This document shows, in pieces, positions 12,801 through 24,338 of a stretch of DNA of 64,000 nt. The translations under genes and the position numbers were made by a program. A model generated the notes under the pieces. The model was given only the letters and a program-made list of their open reading frames with translations. It ran no database searches and had not been told where the DNA came from. Source of the stretch: Lentinus brumalis (Eukaryota; Basidiomycota; Agaricomycetes; Polyporales; Polyporaceae); NCBI GenBank assembly GCA_001792895.1, contig MARA01000076.1:1-64000 (forward strand), in the 5' to 3' direction. Within the stretch, counting starts at the first letter, position 1. Each line of letters starts with the position of its first letter.

Positions 12801-14151
12801 GAGCGCGAAACGTATGTCGCACAATTTCATCCACCCGAACCATCTCTGATGCGGTTACTTGCTTGACCGACCGCAGTTCCAACGCTGCAGCAAATACAGC
12901 TGGAGCTCGTCCAAGCGGAGAACACACGGCACGGGGCGCAAATGGGCGTTGCTGCGTGGATTGTGTCCGGCCTCAAGCTCGAGGAGTCGAAGTAAGTGGT
13001 TCAGACTAGTGCGAGGCGTTATCCGGCGTTGACGGAACCCCAGGCTCGGACTTGCTGCAAAGGCCCGGTCAGTGCTACCCTCGAGCCCCGTAGCCGACAG
13101 GCTCGCGCTAGAGCAAATGCGGAGCAAGCTGTTCAAGGATATCGAACGGTTCCACAAGCAGTCTCGGGCGTTTCTGACCGCAAACGCCCTGAGCGCATTC
13201 TTCAACATCACCAGGGACGCATCAACGCTCGGCTCTGAGTGGGATGAGCATATACTACCTCGCGAGGACAACCCAGATGGCGACGATGTTCCAGTCGTGC
13301 CGGAGCGAGCGAGACTCTTCCTCCCATCCACCCTTGGCGCTCGGGCCTGTCGGACCTCTGGGATAAGCAAGCTGCTCGAAGCTGAGCGGCAGTTGCGCGT
13401 CGGGCAGATGAACGATGCTCTACATGCCGTTCGGGTCGGTATCGGCTACAAGTCCTTTCTCTACCGGACGTCTGTGCGTACCGCCAACTCCCAGACGAAG
13501 AAACTCCGCAGCTTTGATGACGTCCAGACCGCTGATGCTGGAATTCTTTCGAACGCGCGGGTGTACGAGACGGCGCGCGCCTCGCTCCTGCAACTCTACG
13601 ATCTGTCCGACCCCGAAGACGCTGAGGAGCTAGAGCGTACGACCGGCCGGTTTCGCCCGTTGCTACGTAGCGATTTAACGGTCAACACAGCGATCATCGA
13701 AAGTACCACTCGTGGCCTCAGCAATCTGCACCTGCCGTGGTTTTGGTACCTAGATGGTGGGTCAACTGCTACCGACGGATCTTGGACCGACGAAAGTAAG
13801 AATGAGTTGTCGTTGTCTCGTGGGGCTTTCATATTTGACCTTACTGCTGCAGTGTACAGGGTGGTATGGCTTCGAGGATACGCAAGAAAACTGCGATGGG
13901 AAGAGGAGGTGGTCCTCGTCTATCTAGAAATGCTCCGGATGGAAGAGGCTCTGGAGCGCACTACACAGGTCTGGGAGAACCGAGGAAGGGGCGATGTAGA
14001 CGCAGGGTATGCGTCGTGGGCTGAACGGCAGGCGCACCTCTGGAGGTCTTTGCGCTCGCACGCAGCCGGACTATTCAAGCGCATGCGGGCTTCGCATCAC
14101 CCTCAATGCACATCTGCCATCATATCCCGCAACATCCCCGAGTTGTCTTAA
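9858..14151 (+). CDS. KDZ-family transposase with CxC2 cysteine cluster
   Basis: An eleven-exon model closes exactly: 9858-10112, 10156-10701, 10752-11456, 11515-11696, 11756-11921, 11977-12122, 12177-12568, 12620-12811, 12877-12991, 13044-13795 and 13853-14151. It encodes 1249 aa. Around residues 120-165 is the CxC2-like cluster (CRCGKAALWRCLGC, PICAQCLRDSH). HELPVVFCGCPNAP follows. The catalytic core shows MDGNF (Asp near 572), LYDVWCYY (Asp near 692) and NEVAGSTRGMS (Glu near 765), the expected D-D-E triad of Kyakuja-Dileera-Zisupton transposases. The C-terminal helical part contains EAERQLRVGQMNDALH, also typical. Disordered acidic sequence lies at 10.9-11.15 kb. It appears intact and would cut and move a large DNA transposon. 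Terminal repeats were not identified. Confidence 0.9.
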
Positions 14152-14411
14152 GCACGCATACCCACCCGCTTTAAAGGGGTACAATATGTAACATATGCCA
14201 CCCAATATCACGCAGACCGTTTCGCTCTGTCGACAGAAAGCAGAGAACTGGCCGCGCGGCGTTGGCATCGGGCGAGCCAAGATTCGCCCGACTGGGCGGT
14301 ACGGTCGGCCGAGATCGTCGCTGCCCGATGCATGTCAGCTGATATGGGCCGCTGCCGGAGGCCGCGCGTCACTTGAGCCTTCCGCTCTCTCTGTTTGCCT
14401 ATTCCCAGATC

Positions 14412-15594
14412 ATGCACAAACCCGCTGCATTGGAACTGCGCTACACCGCCCACCGGATTGCAGAGGCTCTCCGGCACTACCCCGAAGATGCGGACGAGAC
14501 GATGCAGGCTCGATGGGAGCATGGACTGGCGCGGGAGATGGTGAGTTACTCCCCCTACCCAACGGCTTCTGCGCCGACGATTGATCTATATACTAGTGGA
14601 CCGTGACGGGTGCCATGGGAATAATGGTCGTGCATTCCCTCAGCAGGCCGGATGAGGCCTCAACCGATGACATCCCGTCCCTTTTCCACCGCCTTCTCCC
14701 GCAGATCGAATGGGATGGCATGAAGATCAACATCGATATGTCGACGCTCGACCGCGCTGCCATCATTGCCGCTTCAGACACATCGTATGAGTTCTCCGAA
14801 GGCTCCGAAGGGTGTTTCACTGGCTTTGAGTGGTGGACGTGGCCCTCCCTTTCCGGCGACACCCACGACTTTCCATACTGGTGGAGGTCGCCCACACGTT
14901 GCGTGGTGAGTCACAATTTACTTCAGGCGTTTTGCTGCGTTCTCGCTTGACATCAGCAACGGTGCTCCAGCGGCGGCCCATGCAAGTCTATGGCATGGAT
15001 GCAATCCCAGCGTGTACGCACGCTGAAGAGATAGCCGCCATCTGCCGCAACCAAATCGACTTCACGAACGACGAAATTGATCGAGAGAGAGTGACTCGGG
15101 CCCATCTTGAGCAGGTCCTCGGTCACGGGCTGAACACGATCATGCAGGATGCAGGCACTCAGGACACCGGGTCACATATCACGGAGAAGTCCGTGCGCTT
15201 TGCGTCAATGCCAGAGGGCGACGAGAGTGTCAGGGGTGTCCGGACCCAGCCGGACGTCCAGCCGCAACGTTCAGGTGGTAGCTCAGTGGACGCGGATGAT
15301 CATCGGTCATCAGGCGGATCTTCGGGCGAACAGTCGGACGAGCGGTCGGGCAAGGAGCAGTCAAGCAACACGAGGTCGGGCGGACGGTCGGGCGGACGGA
15401 CGGGCGGACGGGCAGGCGGACGGGCGGGCGGACGGGCGGGCGGACGGGCGGGCGGACGGTCGGGCGAGACATTGGGCGAGACATCGGGCGGCGGACGTTC
15501 GGGTCATGCCCCGGGAGAGGAGGGGCCCAGGGGCGGCGTGGCAAGCGCAAAGTTACGGGGCAGCCCTGAAACCGTTCTTCTGTGCTGTACGTAG
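14412..15594 (+). CDS. Hypothetical 353-aa protein with Gly/Arg/Ser repeat tail
   Basis: Exons 14412-14540, 14597-14905 and 14971-15594 are all in phase 0 (introns 56 and 65 nt). The first part starts MHKPAALELRYTAHRI and is helical. The middle is Trp-rich (GFEWWTWPSL, FPYWWRSPTRC). A helical stretch (QIDFTNDEIDRERVTRAHLE) precedes a tail of GGRSGGR/GGRAGGR units encoded by a 12-bp repeat. It follows the KDZ gene by 260 bp on the same strand, so it may be cargo of the same element. The family is not recognised. The RGG-like tail might bind nucleic acid. Confidence 0.6.
15377..15470. repeat. 12-bp GGGCGGACGGGC minisatellite
   Basis: About eight head-to-tail 12-bp units lie inside the 3' exon of the 353-aa gene. 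The array is flanked by TCGGGCGA at 15322 and 15460. Confidence 0.85.
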
Positions 15595-15849
15595 TATCAG
15601 TCAGTGAGTGTCCTGTTATTCCATATCAGATTGTGTTGTTGGACCCATTTGGAGTGAATATCTCTATTATGTGCTCTCATCATGCTCGCCCAACTGTCAT
15701 AGACATCAGAAATCTGCATGGTCAGCTCTGAAACCACAATGCTTGGTACAAGGTAGACATAGATATAGCCTACTTGCAGTAGATAGTACCATCAAGGCTC
15801 AACTATATGGACCACTGGAGTAGGTTATACTAAGTACTCGCAAGTGTGG

Positions 15850-18000
15850 TCTGAAGAATGTAAGCAATACACTACTCAGGGGACGGTGACATGGACCACC
15901 TCTCCATTATATACATAAGCCTGACATGAACAGGGAAACTGTATAGTCATTATTATGAAGGGAACAGGTTCGGCCACAATGTACAGAGCCATGGCATGAA
16001 CAGGCTATCACCTATGGCTATCAGTGTGACATGAACGGGATATGTGAGCAGGTCATTATAGTACCTCGAACAAGACATCACTCAGACGCTGTCTTGGTGT
16101 GGTGAACGGGGCCCTGATGTCGCCAAGAGACGTGATGTGAACGGACTATACCATATGCTCATTCTGGAGACAGGAACAAGCGAGGTGGCATGGCTTTTGG
16201 AGTGTCACGAACGGGACACACAGCATGGTCATTCCAGTGACATGAACAGGAACGGCAATATAGGCATCTGCCCATAATGATAAGTGCATTCCCGCTGCTC
16301 ACACACACCATTACCTATTGTGGAGTTGCAACCTAGAGTTGAGCCAGGAAGTACCAACATTGTTGAAATCAGGACTTCCTGCTGATATGAGCCCTGCTAC
16401 TAAGGGACATGGGGTGCATATATTGAGAGGGGCCTGTTATTATGCCACCAGCTAGGGAGAAGACGAACATGTACGCATGCAGTTTGTGCTCTGGTTGTGC
16501 GAACAAGATATTTATGTAGTCACTGTGATTAAGGGAACAGAGGCCTCCACATTGCCCACAGACATGGCATGTACGGGCCATGCTCTATAGTCACGAGCAT
16601 GACTCGAACAGGATATATTGCTTAATCATTGAAGTGACTCGAACAGAGCACCACCTAGAGGCAGCATCAGTGAGGGGAACGGTGCATGATATATAGCCAT
16701 TCTAGTAACCTGAACACAGAGGTACCCAATATCTAGTATGGTGGAAGGAACGAGGCACACTGAGTTAGCACAAATGTAATATGATCAAGGCGTGGTATAG
16801 CTATTATAGTGAGTTGATCAGAAAGAGGCTGAATTCCCAGGTGTGTTGCCCGAACGGAGATACATGTGGTGGTCATTCAGGAGGATCGAACGGAGGTCCT
16901 ACGATCAACACTGCAGTGATATGAACAGAGATCACTTGGATTTTGCTGGAAGCCACCAGAGGCAAACAGTGTTGGTAAGGACATGAGCAGTAAATTCTAG
17001 GACTTTACTGAAAGTTGCCATCATTGAGATGTCTTCACAAGAGCCGTATGATAAGGACCCAAGCATCACTCATAGATGTGGAGTGAACAGTAGATATAAT
17101 TCAGGACGACAGTGATCTGAACAAAGCATACATGATTATCCCATGGTGCTGCTCGGAACAAGAACCTCATTGTTGTCACTGCAGTTATGTGAACAGACCG
17201 TCACTTGTGCCATTACACTGATGTGAACGGAACACATCACATTCATGACAATTGTGATGTGAACAGAGCCCATCGCTGTAATCACTTATGTGCTGTGAAC
17301 GGAACACATTGCTGTAAACACTATTGTAATGCGAACGGGTTTCCCAAGGATGCTCACGGAGGTGGAAGGATCAGCTCCGATCACATTGGGCAGATTGGTG
17401 ATGTGAACGGGAACACCACCCGGAGGGGCATCTTTGCAGGATGCCTTCATCGAGAGCACAACATAACTCATAACAAGTGTGATCATCGCTGTAATCACTT
17501 ATGTGCTGTGAACGGAACACATTGCTGTAAACACTATTGTAATGCGAACGGGTTTCCCAAGGATGCTCACGGAGGTGGAAGGATCAGCTCCGATCACATT
17601 GGGCAGATTGGTGATGTGAACGGGAACACCACCCGGAGGGGCATCTTTGCAGGATGCCTGCATTGAGAGCACACATAACAGTGGTCATCTCCGGGTACAA
17701 ACACTAGGAATAGGAACAGATAACAGTTTGCACATGCATTACGTTGTGTGTTGCAGTACAGTACTCTGAACACCCCGTATATATGAGCACTACAGTGCTG
17801 CGTACACATGACCAGAGGTCATCACTGGGGCCATGCGAACAGCTACCAAGAAGGATCCCCTGAATGTGACATGAACAGGTCATGAAATATGAGAACTACA
17901 CTGATATGATCACTACAACATTGTACCCATACCAGTGAGGTGAACATACACAATGTAGTTCACACTCTGGTGATGTGAACGGCCAAGATACTTACCTATG
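15850..18000. repeat. Degenerate satellite with ATGAACRGG core
   Basis: Across roughly 2 kb a core resembling (G)TG(A)CATGAACRGG recurs about every 40-60 bp, always in the same orientation. Examples lie near 15924, 15990, 16027, 16132, 16240, 17221, 17250, 17405 and 17870. Spacer sequence is poorly conserved, so this looks like an old tandem array. The stretch 15600-15850 before it is unremarkable. No gene is supported. Confidence 0.65.
17271..17680. repeat. Tandem duplication, 213-bp unit
   Basis: CATCGCTGTAATCACTTATG begins at 17271 and again at 17484. The two copies are almost identical to about 17675. The unit length is 3 x 71, so one plus-strand frame stays open across both (17205-17666, 153 codons). 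Its composition (Cys/His/Asn/Gly) and lack of introns or context make coding doubtful. Confidence 0.9.
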
Positions 18001-18287
18001 CCAGCAACAACAAGCAGGCCACAGCAGATTGAAAATAGCAAACAGCTAAGCCGTTCCAATCCTGAGACGTCCTTGCACCAGCTCACAAAGGCACAAATGA
18101 TTCGTGTAGCTGTGTGTTGTCTTGACTGGTCCAGCCTCAATGATAAATACCTCCGAGTTCTATGCTCAAGTTATAAGAGATGATGGTACACCACCCTAGC
18201 AGCGGGCTTGTGCATGCTCCTTTTCATATGGTCGCAGGAGGAGCATTACAAGATAACCAACTCTGATCCGGACTCAGGGCCGAATCA

Positions 18288-18784
18288 CACAGTGCAGCAC
18301 TCACCGGCCAAGGCTCGCTATTCTGGTAGGTGGGAGACTGGCTGGCTATAGGCTGGACAACTGCCAGCAAGCAAGCTCTGCTCGGATGTCTCTCAAGCTG
18401 GACACTTACCCCAAGTCCGAAGGCTGGGGCCAAGCTATTAGGATGACAATATCATTGCACCAACCTATTGGCCATCTAAAGGCTGAGCTCGATGACACTA
18501 GGTAGTTGCCGCCTACCACAGGTGGGCTGACCTACACAGTGCAGCACTCACCGGCCAAGGCTCGCTATTCTGGTAGGTGGGAGACTGGCTGGCTATAGGC
18601 TGGACAACTGCCAGCAAGCAAGCTCTGCTCGGATGTCTCTCAAGCTGGACACTTACCCCAAGTCCGAAGGCTGGGGCCAAGCTATTATGATGACAATATC
18701 ATTGCACCAACCTATTGGCCATCTAAAGGCTGAGCTCGATGACACTAGGTAGTTGCTATCTACCACAGGTAGGCTGACCTACAC
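18288..18784. repeat. Tandem duplication, 247-bp unit
   Basis: The segment starting CACAGTGCAGCACTCACCGG occurs at 18288 and 18535. The copies differ at only a few bases (for example near 18440/18688 and in the last 40 bp), so the duplication is recent. Confidence 0.92.
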
Positions 18785-19580
18785 TGGTATGATCCAGCTC
18801 TGTACAGGCAGGGGAGCGCAAGATGAACCTCACTAAAGAGTCCAGGAGGCACTCCCCATAGCCCAGTATATACCATGCTCATAGATGATCCTACATCAGT
18901 AGCGCCCCAGGGGTGCCCTGCAGTCAAGGATCATGGATACCCATGTGTGGGATCTATGCCGTTCATGTCACCACCATATATATAGTAGACTCTGTGTTCA
19001 GGCCACTAAGATGCTGTGATGTGGTATTCTTGTTCACTGTACATTTATGAGAGGATCAGGATGGCTGAACAGGTTTGTTTCAGTCACCTTGGAGGAGATT
19101 AGTCAGTCTGTATGGGATACTATCATGGGGTAGTATACTGAGTGGGTTGTATATCCGTGGGCAAGGCTGACCCCGGCGTTCTTCCGATCTAACTTTTGCT
19201 TTCCTGTACGTGCGCTGGCAGCTCACTACTGACGTGAATTCTTGACTGATCAAACCCATCAGTTCATGGCGTACTTGTTCATTGGCCTCTGCGCTGGAGG
19301 CCTGGCTATCATCCTGGGCATGGACATCGCTGAGAGGCCGGTGAAACTCAGATACATGTGAAGGTGTGCCGCGGAGGCTTCGCAGAGGAAGGCGCATCGA
19401 GCGATCGCGAGCATTGTCCTCGAGCGTCGTCAAGCGTCGTTGAGCGTCTGCGAGTGTCTGCGAGCAGTGGCGATGACTCGCTAGCGACGGCGAGCGTGCA
19501 TCGGACTTGGAGCAAGCTCAATGTATGATCACATATAGGTGTATGATGATAGAGCAGTCACAGGATGTACATCACTTGTC
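18785..19580. other. Region without a convincing gene
   Basis: The only sizeable open frame is 19080-19433 on the minus strand (117 codons, Arg/Ser-rich, starting MTTLEDNARDRSM). It has no recognisable domain and may be a chance frame or an exon fragment. At 19425-19500 there is a short run of imperfect GCGTCGT/GCGTCTGCGA repeats. Confidence 0.4.
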
Positions 19581-20707
19581 CTAAAGCATATCATGGAGGA
19601 AGGCATCTGAAGCCCTCTCAAGCTCCTCGAATCCATCCCTCGCCTCTGCGACGACGTCAGCAAGATCGTCCCAGTCTAAAGCAAGGAGGGCACGAAGAGA
19701 CTCGTCGATCAGGTCTTCGAGGGATCGCGGCTCCGCGACTTGCGTGAGAAGCTCGCCCAGAAAGCCGTGCGGGAACTCCTCGTCGCTGTCGACGAAGGTG
19801 GTGGCTTCCTCGTCGCTATTCTCGTACACCGTCACCTCGGAGTCAGAGAGGAAGATGGACTCCTCGTCCCCGGCTCCTCCGGAGGCCTGATGCTCAACGG
19901 CGTCGCCTGTCACCCATCGGGCGGTTCCAGAGCCACTGCGGTTGTCCGCGGCCGCAGACAACGGGGATACATCTCCCACAAGGAAGTCCCAAGGATCCTA
20001 GGCTTGTGAATGATGCCGAGATCGGCCAGCTGGTCCGTATCGGGCACCGGGCTTGCAAGGATAGGAGGCGACGACAAAATACGGTCACAGCACCCTTCGA
20101 AGTCTGCCATAGCGTACTCATCGGAGAAGATCAAGGTCAAGCCCCGGCTTTGAGCCTTATAGGTGATGACAGCATTCGTCTGTCGAGGGAGTGAGTGGGT
20201 ACACGTGATGCGTAGTAAACATAACAACGCACCCATCGAAAGTAAGTCGCGTCATACCAAAACTTGCCGAAGTCCAGAGCTAGGATGTCGCCGTGCTCAG
20301 TCCCCGTTATGACCATGCATACTAGACAAGCGACAGACTCGTCAGCGAAGGCGCGACCACACGAGTCCAATGTTCGTACCTGCACCGTCTGAGTTGCTGA
20401 GCAGAAAGAGCTTCGCATCAGTGTGGCTAAGCTCGTCCATGGTATTATCACCACGCCATGCGAGCGAGTTCACATGGTGAACCTCGAATCTGCGCAGGGT
20501 CAGATTAGACGTCAGGATTGTACGATACTGGGTATTGTGCGGACTTACTCTAACTTCCACTGCATGATGAGACTGTATGCGTGCGACCACGACGGAGGAT
20601 GAAGAGAGGGAAGTAGGAGCGACAGCTCGATGATCCACCCACGAAGTCGCAGTGGAGGTCGAAGGCCATTCGCATACTCCGAACAAAGTGCTTTTCGCGA
20701 GCTTCAT
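19581..20707 (-). CDS. Hypothetical acidic-tail protein
   Basis: The 3' exons are well supported: 20489-20380, 20321-20233, 20179-19980 and 19935-19581. The introns are 20322-20379, 20180-20232 and 19936-19979, all GT-AG. The upstream intron 20490-20548 and the start are less certain. Segments read HHVNSLAWRGDNTMDELS, HGDILALDFGKFWYDATYF and TYKAQSRGLTLIFSDEYAM. The C-terminus is strongly acidic (DSDEEFPHGF, LALDWDDLADVV). It is the only minus-strand gene between 15 and 38 kb. The family is not recognised. Confidence 0.5.
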
Positions 20708-21095
20708 GATTGTTTGAGACCTGAGAGGTAACCATCATTCGAACGCGTAGAGGAAACCGGGCAGATCGCTTGGTCGATTTCTAACGCGCCAGGGCTGACG
20801 CGCTGACGGTCGATGCCAATCTGTAGGAGCCGCGGAGGAGTCCGTGGTGGTAAGTACTCATGTCTCAGCCTTTGAGCGCGCGTCCGAGTCGGGCGCTATA
20901 TCGGACCGTCATCGTGATGCACCTTCTTTGTTAACGCCGACGGTTGGTTCACCGTTCACCTACGAACTCTTTGATTGATGACTTTGCTTGCGGAATTGCC
21001 TCCTTTATCCTGCAGGATCGTGATTACTCGACATGCACTAATCTCGAAGACTGTCAGTGGTTCGTGTCTCACCCTCTCCCCCCATTTCGACTGCC
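20708..21095. other. Divergent intergenic spacer
   Basis: Spacer between the acidic-tail gene (minus) and the run of plus-strand genes. Nothing beyond promoter-length AT/CT variation is seen. Confidence 0.35.
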
Positions 21096-21786
21096 ATGGC
21101 GTGGTGAGTGAGGACAATATTCTCGGGCTGCAAATTGACTGACCGAAGTTGGCCTCTAGCGGTTACCCCAACGTCCTGCTCTTTACGAAGGCCACACTCT
21201 CGGAGAATCGTCGAGACAACCTACCTGCGTATGAATCCGAGGCCGTTGAGCTCATCATCGCGGAACTCGTGCCCGGAACTTGTGAGTATTGAGCAGTTGC
21301 AAACCTGTCACATGCCACGGACTTACATCTGTCTCATCAGACGGCGTCATCATTCGTAAGGGAGGCGCTGACCCGGCCGCCATCCACTCGGTCGTCGTCG
21401 ACCAACATATGACGACCGAGTTGCATACGAAGATTGGTGCACACGAGGTGATTCTCGTGACCGTTGACCGTCGATTTCGATGCTCATCTACGCGCAGAGA
21501 TGCCTGAGTGTAGACCTCGAGATATTCAATCCCGAGGTTGGTGCCTGCATCGTGCAGTGCCACTTGGAAATTCCCCGGGAGAATGACTGGCTCGATTGCC
21601 TGCGTCTCATTACCGAAGCCAAGTCGCAGCTTGCGAAGCTCGCGAAGCGGATTCATGACAACCTCACTCTTGCCGGGCTTGAGCAATACGAGTCTGAGTC
21701 TCAGGGTAAGTCTGCAGACCGTCAGTCAATCACCTACCGTGCTGATGCACACATGTACTACTATAGGGGAGGACGAGCCTATGTGA
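21096..21786 (+). CDS. Hypothetical 154-aa protein
   Basis: Five exons: 21096-21103 (only 8 nt), 21160-21281, 21341-21447, 21498-21705 and 21767-21786 (465 nt in total). Every intron is GT-AG, 50-61 nt. The protein begins MACGYPNVLLFTKATLSENR and ends in an acidic SESQGEDEPM tail. A compact beta/alpha domain is likely (LIIAELVPGTYGVIIRKGG, VVDQHMTTELHTKIGAHE). The helical C-terminus holds AKSQLAKLAKRIHDNL. It is the first gene of the one-directional run. No family is recognised. Confidence 0.6.
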
Positions 21787-22069
21787 CATTGCGGCGTAAC
21801 GGGTACTCATACCATTCACAAATAGAGTCATGTGTTGTTCCTCATTGTCAATCCAGTCATCGTTCTGAGTTCCACCCGATCAGCTGTCATCGCATATCGC
21901 AGGTGCACCGAAATATCACCACGCGAGGCACTTGGTCCCGTCCTTATCTTTACATAACGTCTCGCATCGTGGCACTCGTGCACGGCACGCCTCTATGAGG
22001 ATGCTCTTGGCGTAAGCTTCAAGGTCTCTCGTCGCCTCGTCGCTCCTTATCCGCCGCTCAACATTCAGC

Positions 22070-22565
22070 ATGGCCTCAACATTGGTTGGCGAGCCTGTCA
22101 TTGTTGAAGGTGATTAAGACATATGCTCGCCAGAATTTTCCTGACTTCGACAGGTTCGGACGGCAGTACTGGAGGTCACGCCGGAGTGACCGTGGATGTC
22201 CCTTTGCAATGTTCGTATCTCACAATGCTTCCTCTCAACCTGCGTTGACGTCTCGCAGACATCACCGACTTGCATGGAGAATTGGGTCGTCTGAAGGAGA
22301 TCATCACGAGAAAAGATGTCGAAATCACCAAGCTTATAGAGCTCAATGCTCTTAACAGTAGCATATGGCACTTTTACGCCCGTCAAGCTCACGAATGGGA
22401 AGCGATAATGCGGCCTTACCTTGATGCCGATGCTTGCAAGGCGACGTTTCCGTTGTCGCACCACACATGTGGTCAATCAAACCGCTGCCAATGGTATGTG
22501 ATCTGCGCTTAACGTGTCATGTCAACACTGAATGACTCGGGTGTAACAGCCGTTGTTCAGCATAA
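22070..22565 (+). CDS. Hypothetical 115-aa protein, helical with Cys-rich end
   Basis: Exons 22070-22109, 22154-22210, 22259-22493 and 22550-22565 sum to 348 nt. The protein starts MASTLVGEPVIVEGSDG. It has a coiled-coil-like helix (LHGELGRLKEIITRKDVEI) and an aromatic helix (SIWHFYARQAHEWEAIM). It ends CGQSNRCQCRCSA, which could bind metal. It lies 283 bp after the 154-aa gene. No family is recognised. Confidence 0.55.
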
Positions 22566-22840
22566 CGGGTCCTCCGCGTACATCACTCTGTTCTGCTCGT
22601 CTTCGATCGTCTTTGCTTTTGGTCGCTATTGTTCGCTATTGTTCGCGCATCGACTTGCACTCGTCGTCTCGCACTCTCTTCCTTTGGTTCCTTTTGCTCT
22701 CATTTGCGAAACTTTACTTCAAAGTCCGGTATACCGCAGGCCGTGCCGGTGCCGCATGTTCTGTATTTACTGCTATAATTGAATTCAAGACGTGCACCTC
22801 TCCTCCTCTGTCCCTCGCAGTCTAACAAATTTGGCCACTT

Positions 22841-24086
22841 ATGCCGGGCCCTACGGAGCATCGGACGAAGGTATGCTCTTCACGTGTTGTGTGACATGAT
22901 GACTTACACGGCGCATCCAACCATATCCAGCTCCCTTTCGACAGTCTCCGCACGCTGCTGTGGCACCTTGTCGATGTGGTGGGAACCACTCTGAAACTCC
23001 TGAAATTGCCGCTCTCGCTATTCCTCGCTCTTCTGGCTATCATCCTCATGGGAGTCTGTGCCGTGAACACGGTTCGCGATACCGTTCAAGAAGGCATCCG
23101 AGGCACAGGCCTCTGCCACATTCCCGCCGTTGCCCGGCTCTCCTGGTGCGACTCAGCGCCGATAGTCGTAGCCGAGCAGCAGTCCCTGGAGCGGGCCGAC
23201 TATCCCAACCTGGTCCGAATTCAAGACGTCGCTCTTGACCATTTGATGGCCCAATCCGCCGGCGGGACCGCGATCGCGCTCAACGTCAAGCACGCCGAGC
23301 TTGCTGTGAAGGACTTGGTCGTGATCGTACGGGCGAGCAACCTGACTATGAAGGTGGTACTCGCCGAAGCGCTCGAGAACTTCGCTTCGGACGCACACAC
23401 GGCTGGACGAGGTCTCCAGAGACTTTCAGCCAAGATGCGCGTGGCGTTGGACGGGTACGCAATCTTGTGTTTTACTGCTCGATGTCTCTGACCTGGGTCG
23501 TAGTATCGCGTCGTTCAACTCGCATGCGTTGCGGGCCATTTCCGCGGCACAGGGGAAAAGCGCCACAGAGATTGACACGACTTTACGCCGCACATTTCAG
23601 GCTTCGATGAATGGGTTTTCTTCTCACATAACCCGCGTCATCGCTGAAGCCACGATCGTAATGGCAGACCTGGATCGACTGGAAGATCGTCTCTTTGACA
23701 TTCGCTCACTCTGGATTACCGAAGCGTTCGCTACCGACATAGAGCTGGACGATCTTCTTTGGAAAATTTGGACCATCCTCGGTGGGAACCAGGAAAGGTT
23801 GCGCGACCTTCGTCACCGTGCATCCGTCCTGAGGGAAGTAGAGGAGTATCGAGCGGTTGCCTTGGCGTACGTCTCTGCGGCAGCGCAAACCTTATTGGGA
23901 CTTGAAGCCGAGCTCTCAGAGCTCAGGGACAGGCTTACCAGGTTAGCAGTCGATGAGCAGGATATGCCTCTTGAGGTTCATCTCGCCAGCATCGAGCGTA
24001 GTGTACACCGAATGGAGGCCGCGACCAAGTCACGCCATCATGTGACGAGCTCCCTTGAGGCGTCTCCAGTTCATCCATACCAATAG
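22841..24086 (+). CDS. Membrane-anchored coiled-coil protein, 378 aa
   Basis: Exons 22841-22870, 22931-23454 and 23504-24086 (1137 nt). After a short N-terminus the segment LKLPLSLFLALLAIILMGV is a clear transmembrane helix (about residues 30-55). The remaining roughly 300 residues are helical with heptads, for example LEAELSELRDRLTRLAV and LEDRLFDIRSLWITEAF. Proteins with one N-terminal membrane helix and a long coil are common lineage-specific products in Agaricomycetes (from memory). It precedes a Trp-rich-domain membrane protein gene by 250 bp. Confidence 0.7.
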
Positions 24087-24338
24087 CTTCTTCCTCGTCT
24101 TCCTCCTCGCCCATTATCTCTCTCATTCATTCTCCCTATCCGCTGCTACATTGTAAATTATGTGAATTGTGCAATCAAAGTCCTCTACGCTGGCGATCCC
24201 TCCTGCAACATAGCCCGTGACGCAAGTAGATCTTCAAACTCCTTTGTCTCCTCGTGGCAGCTGAGCGTACAAAATGGCTACCTACTGCGTTTCTCACTCA
24301 TCCCTCGTCCGCATACATCCGCCACTCAACGCTGAATC

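Noticed and set aside
15230..15550. Antisense Arg/Pro/Val frame opposite the Gly/Arg/Ser repeat gene
   Set aside because: It is the mirror of the 12-bp repeat. The plus-strand model has introns and continuous phase, the antisense frame has none.
17205..17666. 153-codon open frame with two 71-residue repeats in the satellite region
   Set aside because: It stays open only because the 213-bp duplication is a multiple of three. There is no promoter, intron or neighbour support, and it lies in non-coding satellite.
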